Below the pieces are notes generated by a model. It was not told where the DNA came from and ran no database searches. It worked only from the letters and a program-made list of their open reading frames with translations. DNA of 17,037 nucleotides, from assembly GCA_022565745.1 (NCBI GenBank), contig JAIUMB010000033.1, positions 1 through 17,037 on the forward strand. Reading direction: 5' to 3'. This stretch comes from Cryomorphaceae bacterium (lineage in GTDB: Bacteria > Bacteroidota > Bacteroidia > Flavobacteriales > Schleiferiaceae). Below are positions 1 through 5,697 of this stretch, piece after piece. Made by a program: the position numbers and the translations under genes. Positions within the stretch are counted from its first letter, which is position 1; each line of letters opens with the position of its first letter.

Positions 1-297
1 CGGGCACAAGGGGTGGTCATAGCCGCGGCGATGTACAAAAACATTCCCATCAGTGAGTATTCTCCGAGAAAAATCAAGCAATCCATTACCGGGAAAGGAA
101 GTGCCTCGAAGGAGCAAGTGGCAGCGGCACTCCCCTATGTTTTGTCTGAAAAATTGCCGGAAAACAGCAAGCTGGATGCAACCGATGCAGTGGCGGTGGC
201 GCTTTGTCACTTTTTTCAAAATGGACAGAGCAGTGCGGGAAAGAGCTATTCCGGCTGGGCGTCGTTTGTTAAGCAAAATCCGGGCAGGTTAGGATAG
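1..297 (+). CDS. ruvC: Crossover junction endodeoxyribonuclease RuvC (C-terminal part)
   Basis: RuvC is the dimeric Mg-dependent nuclease that cuts Holliday junctions with RuvAB during recombinational repair. Only the C-terminal part (98 codons) is in the window; the frame is open from base 1 (R-A-Q-G-V-V-I-A-A-A), so the gene begins upstream and the GTG at 13 is not its start. Family signatures visible are the ISEYSPRKIKQSITGKG segment followed by ASKEQV, and the LDATDAVAVALCH segment, whose two Asp residues (D-A-T-D) correspond to the last two catalytic carboxylates of the family. The stop is TAG at 295-297. The first two catalytic acids lie outside the window. The match to RuvC is clear over the whole visible part. 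Confidence 0.95.
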   Translation, partial: RAQGVVIAAAMYKNIPISEYSPRKIKQSITGKGSASKEQVAAALPYVLSEKLPENSKLDATDAVAVALCHFFQNGQSSAGKSYSGWASFVKQNPGRLG

Positions 298-376
298 TGC
301 TTTGTACTTTTACAGTCCCATCGTTAACACTTCACAAGAAAAGTTGCCCAATTCTTTGCCATTAACACACGTGAAT

Positions 377-1341
377 ATGAAAAATATTTTACTCCTCCTT
401 TTTATTCCTTTCTCACTTGCTTTTGCCCAGCAGCCTTATGGCAAAAATGCCGAGTGGTTTTTGTCTTTTAATGGCAATCAAATGGGGTATGGCGTTGGGT
501 ACAGTCATGTTTACCACCATAAAGACAGCGTTATTAATGGGGTTGAGTACCAGTGGATGCAACACTTTAGGGTATCCATTATTCGAACAGGCCCCAACCC
601 CGAAGACCTTGATTACCTCTACAATGGATTCATTAATAATTTTTTCTACCGTACGGTAAATAACAAAGTATATTACCACAGCTTTGATTTTTCTGATTCA
701 TACCTTTTGTTTGACTTTGACGCCCAGATTGGAGATACCGTTTTCTTCCGAGATACACTTGTATATGTCGACGACAGTTGCACCCATTTGCCGGGTTATG
801 TCGTTACAGATATAGGCACCGAAATGATTGATGGTAAACCAATGACATACTGGGATATTGACTCCATTTTTTGGGGGGGACAATTTTTAGAAGGCAATAG
901 GATTTACCGAGACATGGGGGTGCTTCATACCGGCGGAACAACATCCTTTAGAAGTTGTCATACGCTGTTTCAACATTTAAACTTCTTACCATACGATGTT
1001 TTTCCAACGACAGTGTTCACTACCAAAATCCTTCTTGGAATCGAGCGTGTGACTTTTTCTCTGCACTCTCTGTAGAGGAGACACTCGATTCTGAGTCAAC
1101 TTGGTCGGTTTTCCCCAACCCAGCGAATCACAAACTCAACATTTCCGGCTTCCCTGATGCAGGGAAAATGTCTGTTTCTATTATAGATTTTCAAGGGAAA
1201 ATAGTTGCACAACCTACTGTATCAAACAGCAAAACGCAAAGTATAGACATCGGAAAATTACCAGCAGGCATGTACCTTATCCGTATTGTTGACGGAAGTG
1301 GCAGGGTTGTGCATTTGGATAAGGTTATGAAGCAGAACTGA
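377..1341 (+). pseudogene. T9SS type A sorting-domain protein, broken by one frameshift
   Basis: The product would be a secreted protein of unknown function exported by Sec and then the type IX system. The reading begins at ATG 377 with a clear signal peptide (MKNILLLLFIPFSLAFAQQ); the longer frame back to 302 adds 25 residues without sense. The middle, rich in aromatic residues and Asp, matches no enzyme that I recognise. The first frame runs to a stop at 1075, but from about 997 the sensible protein continues one frame over: C-F-S-N-D-S-V-H-Y-Q-N-P-S-W, then a type A sorting domain (W-S-V-F-P-N-P-A, later LPAGMYLIRI) ending at TGA 1339-1341. One extra T in the T5 run at 999-1003 would join both parts into a single 300-odd-residue protein. 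A sequencing or assembly homopolymer error is as likely as a true mutation. It is convergent with the HIT gene. Confidence 0.8.
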
Positions 1342-1371
1342 TAGAAGAGCACAATGGTGTTGAGCCATCAG

Positions 1372-1439
1372 GGATTTTTTGAGCACAAAGAAATCTTTGG
1401 TTTCGATGTATTTCTGTGGTGAGAAAAAGCAAAAAATCC
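1372..1439. terminator. Imperfect long inverted repeat between convergent genes
   Basis: The perfect 10-base arms GGATTTTTTG (1372-1381) and CAAAAAATCC (1430-1439) face each other. A second, inner pairing, CAC plus AGAAAT (1384-1394) with ATTTCTGTG (1410-1418), leaves a two-base bulge. T or A runs in the arms give short U tracts on either strand. Position between the 3' ends of the T9SS gene and the HIT gene suggests a bidirectional transcription end. This is inferred from symmetry only. Confidence 0.4.
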
Positions 1440-1485
1440 TTTTCTAAATCCAAACGGTTACTAACGTGTTTTCAAAAAACGCTTA

Positions 1486-1878
1486 TTACAATGCTTTAGC
1501 AATTTCACCTGCCAGATTAGCCAATTCATCATTATCGACATTAGACATGGGCTTCGAGAAATCCATATCGCCTTCTTTCTGAATGGGAATAAGGTGGATG
1601 TGCGTATGGGGCACTTCAAGGCCATAAACAGTAACCCCTACTCTATTACACGGAACGGTTTTTTCGATGGCGAGCGCCACATCAGCGGCAAATGACCACA
1701 GGGCGGTATAAATGTCGCTTGGCAGGTCAAACAGCTTATCAACCTCTACTTTTGGCACCACCAAGGTGTGTCCTTTTTGCAAAGGTCGAATATCCATAAA
1801 AGCAATGGCCATATCGTTTTCGGCAATGATGTGTGCCGGAATCTCACGGTTGATGATTTTAGTGAATATCGACGCCAT
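1486..1878 (-). CDS. HIT family (histidine triad) nucleotide-binding protein
   Basis: This is a small cytosolic nucleotide hydrolase/transferase of the histidine triad superfamily; relatives (HinT group) hydrolyse AMP-linked phosphoramidates or related dinucleotides. The 130-residue length is normal for the family. The N-terminal SIFTKIINREIPAHIIAE and the DIRPLQKGHTLVVPK segments are typical, and the triad H-T-H-I-H-L-I-P lies at residues 91-98, with histidines 91, 93 and 95 (the second of the triad core being the usual nucleophile region). The ATG (complement of 1876-1878) follows the greA stop by only two bases, so translation is probably coupled to greA. The physiological substrate cannot be read from the sequence. 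Confidence 0.93.
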   Translation of the reverse strand: MASIFTKIINREIPAHIIAENDMAIAFMDIRPLQKGHTLVVPKVEVDKLFDLPSDIYTALWSFAADVALAIEKTVPCNRVGVTVYGLEVPHTHIHLIPIQKEGDMDFSKPMSNVDNDELANLAGEIAKAL

Positions 1879-1880
1879 GA

Positions 1881-2357
1881 TTACAACATTTGAATATTGA
1901 CTACTTCAAAGGTCACTGTACCGTTAGGCACCTGTATGACAGCTTCTTCGCCTACTTTTTTACCAAGAAGACCGCGACCAATGGGGCTGTTTACAGAAAT
2001 CTTACCAGACTTGATATCGGCTTCAGACTCACTTACCAGCGTATAGGTCATGGTCGCACCGTTGACGGCATTTTTTAAAGTAACGGTAGAAAGCACCATC
2101 ACTTTAGACGTATCCATTTGGCTCTTGTCTAAGACCCTTGCGTTGGCCACTACGTCCTCCATTTTGCTGATTTTTAGTTCCAACAAGCCCTGCGCTTCCT
2201 TCGCTGCATCGTATTCGGCATTTTCAGACAAGTCCCCTTTATCACGGGCCTCAGCAATTTGGCGAGATATTTTTGGACGCTCTACGTTTTTCAATTGCTC
2301 AAGTTCGTCTTTGAGTTTTTTCAAGCCTTCCGGGGTGTAATAAGAGACCTTTGACAT
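1881..2357 (-). CDS. greA: Transcription elongation factor GreA
   Basis: GreA enters the RNA polymerase secondary channel and stimulates cleavage of backtracked RNA, rescuing stalled elongation complexes. The 158-residue protein has the usual layout: an N-terminal antiparallel coiled coil (about residues 8-75) with the tip motif G-D-L-S-E-N-A-E-Y, in which D42 and E45 correspond to the Mg-coordinating acids of the family, followed by an FKBP-like C-terminal domain with S-P-I-G-R-G-L-L-G-K near residue 125. The gene is first of a two-gene unit with the HIT gene (stop and next ATG two bases apart). Its leader of about 105 nt contains a terminator-like hairpin next to a good -7 element, so expression may be controlled by attenuation. 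Confidence 0.97.
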   Translation of the reverse strand: MSKVSYYTPEGLKKLKDELEQLKNVERPKISRQIAEARDKGDLSENAEYDAAKEAQGLLELKISKMEDVVANARVLDKSQMDTSKVMVLSTVTLKNAVNGATMTYTLVSESEADIKSGKISVNSPIGRGLLGKKVGEEAVIQVPNGTVTFEVVNIQML

Positions 2358-2427
2358 AACGCGTAGGATTTGTGGTGATTTATTCAGCAGCCAACTGGCG
2401 CTTTATTTTTGATTGTTAACTACTTAC

Positions 2428-2457
2428 AAAAAAAAGACCAATGCATAACATGGTCTT
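2428..2457 (-). terminator. Promoter-proximal intrinsic terminator or attenuator in the greA leader
   Basis: On the minus strand AAGACCA (2457-2451) pairs perfectly with TGGTCTT (2440-2434) around a ten-base loop, and eight consecutive T residues run over the 3' side (2435-2428). This is the layout of a Rho-independent terminator pointing toward greA, whose start is about 70 bases further on. It cannot simply be the end of the upstream RRM gene, which has its own stronger terminator at 2776-2811. With a start predicted near 2462, it would stop a transcript after about 35 nt. A minus-strand ATG inside the loop side (2451-2449) opens an 11-codon frame ending at 2416; whether this is translated is unknown. 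Confidence 0.6.
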
Positions 2458-2468
2458 CTCGCAGTTGG

Positions 2469-2476
2469 CAAATATA
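2469..2476 (-). promoter_or_regulatory. Putative -7 element for greA
   Basis: The minus strand reads TATATTTG, an exact match to the Bacteroidota -7 form TAnnTTTG. No TTTG stands 17-21 nt upstream, so the -33 half is missing or weak. The implied start is near 2462, immediately before the leader hairpin. An identical octamer precedes the RRM gene and the methyltransferase gene. Confidence 0.5.
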
Positions 2477-2775
2477 CGTCATAGCCATTTCATAGATATG
2501 AGGAGGCGCTACAAAAAAATTCAAATTGTGCAGGCGATAATTGCGGGAGATAAACGTTTGGGGTTGGGCTCGGTTTTACGGATGACAGTATAGGCGGAAT
2601 GGTTATTAATGGCCTATAGAAAAAAATCATTAACTAAAACATTTTGGCCCACGTAATTACAGCACCAGCGCCATCATTTTATATATGATGAAAATGAGAT
2701 ATAACAGATACATTTAGACCAATGCAACCTTAGTGTAAACTTCCAACTCCTTAACATCCAACGATTGGTGGCCAT
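2477..2775. other. Non-coding stretch between greA promoter region and RRM terminator
   Basis: I find no convincing coding frame, RNA gene or repeat here. The only local structure seen is a short AT-rich hairpin, CATCAT/ATGATG, around 2670-2690. The stretch is AT-rich and probably holds only upstream sequence of greA. With the greA leader it makes a gap of about 485 bases between genes. Confidence 0.4.
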
Positions 2776-2811
2776 AAAAAAAAACCGCTTACTTAAAAAA
2801 GCAAGCGGTTT
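2776..2811 (-). terminator. Rho-independent terminator of the RRM gene
   Basis: On the minus strand a 13-base-pair stem (2811-2799 with 2794-2782, one G-U pair, TTTT loop) with core ACCGCTT/AAGCGGT is followed by an uninterrupted T run (nine counting the stem end, to 2776). It lies about 30 bases after the RRM stop codon. Confidence 0.88.
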
Positions 2812-2842
2812 AAATCTTGGTAGAAACTACCTGTTCGGTATG

Positions 2843-3103
2843 TTAGTACCGTGGACGTTCTTCGCGAGGACGCGCTTCGTTCACCACAAGCTGACGACCC
2901 TGGAAATCAGAACCGTGCAAGCTGTCAATGGCGCTTTGCGCTTCGCTGTCGTTGAACATTTCTACAAATCCAAATCCACGGCTGCGTTGAGTTTCGCGGT
3001 CCTTTACGATTCGAACTGAATTAACTTCCCCGTAAGTTTCGAACACTTCGCGAAGATCATCTTCGCTACTGCGAAAGGGAATACTGGCTACATAAATTTT
3101 CAT
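2843..3103 (-). CDS. Small RRM-domain RNA-binding protein
   Basis: This 86-residue protein is a single RNA recognition motif with a short arginine-rich tail (E-A-R-P-R-E-E-R-P-R-Y). RNP2 is I-Y-V-A-S-I (residues 3-8) and RNP1 is R-G-F-G-F-V-E-M (42-49), with the aromatic residues that stack on RNA bases present in RNP1 (F44, F46) and Y4 in RNP2. Similar single-RRM proteins in Bacteroidota and cyanobacteria bind single-stranded RNA and some are cold-regulated; its targets here are unknown. The gene is monocistronic, with its own terminator and an approximately 130-nt leader containing alternative hairpins. It diverges from the oxidoreductase gene. Confidence 0.94.
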   Translation of the reverse strand: MKIYVASIPFRSSEDDLREVFETYGEVNSVRIVKDRETQRSRGFGFVEMFNDSEAQSAIDSLHGSDFQGRQLVVNEARPREERPRY

Positions 3104-3189
3104 GCGTGAAATAAATTAAAACCATCACAAACAAAAGAAATCGCGGTAAGTACTTGGGGTAATAACTGCAGCAGACTGTTGCTAGTGAT

Positions 3190-3230
3190 AAAAAACAAAA
3201 AACGAACGTAACGAAAACTTTATTTCGTTC
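3190..3230 (-). promoter_or_regulatory. Structured leader start of the RRM gene (possible attenuator or thermosensor)
   Basis: On the minus strand the segment AACGAAA (3229-3223) can pair with TTTCGTT (3216-3210), or its AACGAA core can pair with TTCGTT (3206-3201). The two stems exclude each other. The second is directly followed by TTTT-G-TTTTTT (3200-3190), which would resemble a terminator; the first leaves an unpaired ACG before the T run. It lies immediately after the predicted transcription start. The regulatory role is inferred. Confidence 0.4.
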
Positions 3231-3236
3231 ACCGTG

Positions 3237-3244
3237 CAAATATA
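3237..3244 (-). promoter_or_regulatory. Putative -7 element for the RRM gene
   Basis: The minus strand reads TATATTTG, an exact TAnnTTTG match, giving a start near 3230 and a leader of about 127 nt. No -33 TTTG is found at the usual distance. Confidence 0.5.
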
Positions 3245-3351
3245 CATCTCAAAATGTTGGCATTTACATTAAAACAAAAAAATAACATCAAATTTTTTTT
3301 ACGTGGCCAATCCTGTAATTGATTTGTATCTTCGTGGCAAATTTATGTCGT

Positions 3352-4350
3352 ATGCTAAAAGCTGCCGATTACGCAAGTGATCAAGATGTTCGTTGGTGTC
3401 CGGGATGTGGTGACTATTCCATTCTAAAGCAGGTACAGTCGGTGTTGGCCGATTTATCATCGCAAAGAGAAAACACAGTATTCATTAGTGGTATTGGGTG
3501 TAGTTCGAGGTTTCCTTATTATCTCAACACCTACGGAATGCACGGAATACACGGGCGCGCTACGGCCATTGCTGCAGGATTACGCTCCGTACGTCGCGAT
3601 TTAGACGTTTGGGTTATTACCGGTGATGGCGACGGGCTATCAATTGGGCTCGGACACTTATTGCACCTTATGAGAAGAAACATACGCCTAAAAATTCTTT
3701 TGTTCAACAACGAAATTTATGGGCTCACCAAAGGGCAATACTCACCCACAACTCCTGAAGGCCATCGAACAAAGTCGTCGCCTATGGGCGTAATCGATCA
3801 CCCTTTTAATCCGGTTTCATTGGCCCTGGGTGCAGACGCAAGCTTTGTGGCCCGCAGCGTAGACCGCGACCCTGTTCACCTGCGAGAAACACTCAAGGCT
3901 GCGCATGAACATCACGGCTCGGCTTTGGTAGAGATCTATCAAAATTGCAACGTATTTAATGATGGGGCATTTTTTGCTTTTACCGAAAAAGACAAAAAGG
4001 CCAACAACTCCGTACAGTTGCAACACGGTCAACCCATAATCTTTGGCGCTGATGATGCATACGTGCTCACCATGGAGAAAAACCGCATTGTAAAGGCAGA
4101 TGCCGCAACGTGCAAAACCCCATTAATACACGACGAAGAAAATCTCAATCAAGCCTGGATGCTCAGTCGACTGTTTGAACTTCCTTCCGACAATATGGAG
4201 CTACCCCGCCCATTTGGCGTCTTCTATCGAGAAGAGCGTCCTTGCTATGAAGATCGCTTACATGAACAAATTGATACTGCTCGCAAGAAAAAAGGCGCCC
4301 CCAATCTCGACGAATTGCTTCGTGGTGATACTTGGTGGGAAGTCCATTAA
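3352..4350 (+). CDS. korB: 2-oxoacid:ferredoxin oxidoreductase, beta (TPP) subunit
   Basis: The protein carries the thiamine diphosphate and electron-transfer half of a CoA-dependent 2-oxoacid (2-oxoglutarate type) : ferredoxin oxidoreductase. From ATG 3352 it has 332 residues, normal for the family. W-C-P-G-C-G-D gives C16 and C19, G-I-G-C-S-S-R gives C50, and Q-N-C-N-V-F gives C199: the four expected ligands of the [4Fe-4S] cluster. The TPP/Mg motif is G-D-G-D (91-94) through N-N-E-I-Y-G-L-T-K-G-Q (119-129). The longer frame from TTG 3319 adds 11 residues unlike the family and overlaps the likely promoter (TATCTTCG, 3327-3334), so ATG 3352 is preferred. The helicase gene follows after 21 bases. 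No alpha/gamma subunit gene is beside it, which is unusual; it must lie elsewhere. The exact 2-oxoacid is not certain. Confidence 0.9.
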   Translation: MLKAADYASDQDVRWCPGCGDYSILKQVQSVLADLSSQRENTVFISGIGCSSRFPYYLNTYGMHGIHGRATAIAAGLRSVRRDLDVWVITGDGDGLSIGLGHLLHLMRRNIRLKILLFNNEIYGLTKGQYSPTTPEGHRTKSSPMGVIDHPFNPVSLALGADASFVARSVDRDPVHLRETLKAAHEHHGSALVEIYQNCNVFNDGAFFAFTEKDKKANNSVQLQHGQPIIFGADDAYVLTMEKNRIVKADAATCKTPLIHDEENLNQAWMLSRLFELPSDNMELPRPFGVFYREERPCYEDRLHEQIDTARKKKGAPNLDELLRGDTWWEVH

Positions 4351-4371
4351 ATCAACCTAACACATTTTACT

Positions 4372-5613
4372 TTGACCATTCGCGAATTAAACTTATCGGA
4401 AACACTGCAAGAAGGCCTTGAGGCCATGCGCTTCGAAAAAGCCACCCCCATACAAGAGCAGGCCATTCCCATTATCCAAAAAAACAAAGACCTGATTGCT
4501 TGTGCACAAACAGGTACCGGCAAAACAGCTGCTTATCTGATTCCCGTACTCGATAAGATGGTGCGCAACGGCATTAAAGGAGAAACCAACGTACTGGTAC
4601 TGGTCCCCACGCGCGAACTCGCCGTACAAGTTGACCAGTCTGTTGAGGCCTTGTCCTATTTTATCGACGTTGGTTCTGTAGCGGTATTTGGCGGTGGCGA
4701 CGGTGTGGAATTTGAGCGACAGCGCCGAGGTATGGAAAACGGTGCAGAAGTTGTGGTTGCCACACCTGGACGTTTAATCTCCATGTTAAAAGTAGCGCCT
4801 AAAGGCAAGTACTTCTCTAAGCTTCAGCATTTGATTCTCGACGAAGCCGACCGCATGCTCGACATGGGCTTTCATCAAGACATCATGACCATCATTAGCT
4901 TTTTACCTGAGCAAAGACAAAACTTGCTGTTCTCTGCCACCATGCCCAACAACATCCGCAAGTTGGCCAAAGACATCATGCACGAGCCTGAGGAAATCAC
5001 TTTGTCCATTGCCAAACCAGCAGAGAAAATTGCTCAGTTTGCCTACGGTGTGCACCCAGAACAAAAAGATGCACTGTTGGACCACCTCTTAAAAGAAAAG
5101 GACTTTCGCTCCATCATCATATTTTGTTCGACCAAATCAGCCACCAACGCCCTTGGTCGACGAATGATGCGAAAGGGGTATTCCGTTGAGTCCTTTTCCT
5201 CCGACATCGAGCAAGACGAGCGCGAACGGATTATGCTTGACTTTAAGAACAGAAAACTCAATATGCTGGTAGGGACCGATATTTTGGCGCGCGGCATTGA
5301 TGTAGATGGAATCGAATTGGTGGTTAACTACGACCTACCTTCTGACGCCGATGATTATGTTCATAGAGTAGGTCGAACAGCCAGAGCAGAACGCGAAGGA
5401 ACAGCCATTACTTTCGTTGAACAAAAAGATCACAGAAAATTTGCACGCATTTACGAGGTAACCGACAAAGGCATCTCAATCATGCCTTTACCCGAATCCC
5501 TTGGGGAAGGACCAACCATCCATTTGGATGCACCACGCTCTAGCAACAACAAACGCCCTTTTAACAATAAACGAAGAAAGCCCAGACCTAACAACAAGGG
5601 CGGTAAACGGTAA
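4372..5613 (+). CDS. DEAD-box ATP-dependent RNA helicase
   Basis: This is an RNA helicase that unwinds structured RNA, of the RhlE/CsdA-like bacterial group used in ribosome assembly and RNA decay. The 413 residues include all core motifs: Q motif A-T-P-I-Q-E-Q (24-30), Walker A A-Q-T-G-T-G-K-T (45-52), P-T-R-E-L (79-83), T-P-G-R (131-134), D-E-A-D (157-160), S-A-T (188-190), A-R-G-I-D (306-310) and H-R-V-G-R-T-A-R (331-338). The tail after about 385 is Asn/Lys/Arg-rich and probably binds RNA. The start must be TTG 4372: the oxidoreductase stop (4348-4350) is in the same frame with no ATG between, and the next ATG (codon 19) would remove part of the Q-motif region. Co-transcription with the preceding gene is likely from the 21-base gap. 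Confidence 0.95.
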   Translation: MTIRELNLSETLQEGLEAMRFEKATPIQEQAIPIIQKNKDLIACAQTGTGKTAAYLIPVLDKMVRNGIKGETNVLVLVPTRELAVQVDQSVEALSYFIDVGSVAVFGGGDGVEFERQRRGMENGAEVVVATPGRLISMLKVAPKGKYFSKLQHLILDEADRMLDMGFHQDIMTIISFLPEQRQNLLFSATMPNNIRKLAKDIMHEPEEITLSIAKPAEKIAQFAYGVHPEQKDALLDHLLKEKDFRSIIIFCSTKSATNALGRRMMRKGYSVESFSSDIEQDERERIMLDFKNRKLNMLVGTDILARGIDVDGIELVVNYDLPSDADDYVHRVGRTARAEREGTAITFVEQKDHRKFARIYEVTDKGISIMPLPESLGEGPTIHLDAPRSSNNKRPFNNKRRKPRPNNKGGKR

Positions 5614-5617
5614 TGGT

Positions 5618-5697
5618 CTGTAGGTCAAGAACATGCCCTTGACCTACAGGGGTATACCTAATGTTTCACATTAGCTCTTAGCATGTCTGTATACCCC
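5618..5697. repeat. Three inverted repeats between convergent genes
   Basis: Three dyads lie in 80 bases. CTGTAGGTCAAG (5618-5629) pairs perfectly with CTTGACCTACAG (5638-5649) around an 8-base loop. GGGGTATAC (5649-5657) pairs with GTATACCCC (5689-5697). Between the latter arms, CTAATG (5658-5663) pairs with CATTAG (5669-5674). The last two overlap the 3' end of the YfhO-family gene (stop at 5671-5673). No T tract follows the 12-bp stem on either strand, so it is not a standard intrinsic terminator; a bidirectional transcript end or RNA-stabilising structure is possible. Confidence 0.65.

Noticed and set aside
998..1004. Programmed -1 ribosomal frameshift at the T run in the T9SS gene
   Set aside because: The heptamer around GTTTTTC does not fit the X-XXY-YYZ slippery pattern well, and I see no strong downstream stem. 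A one-base deletion or read error is simpler.
2765..3019. Plus-strand open frame across the RRM gene
   Set aside because: It runs antisense to a clear RRM gene and over its terminator, with no family features; a shadow frame.
3319..3351. Longer start (TTG 3319) for the oxidoreductase beta subunit
   Set aside because: The extra 11 residues are unlike the family, and the stretch contains a likely -7 element, so ATG 3352 is preferred.
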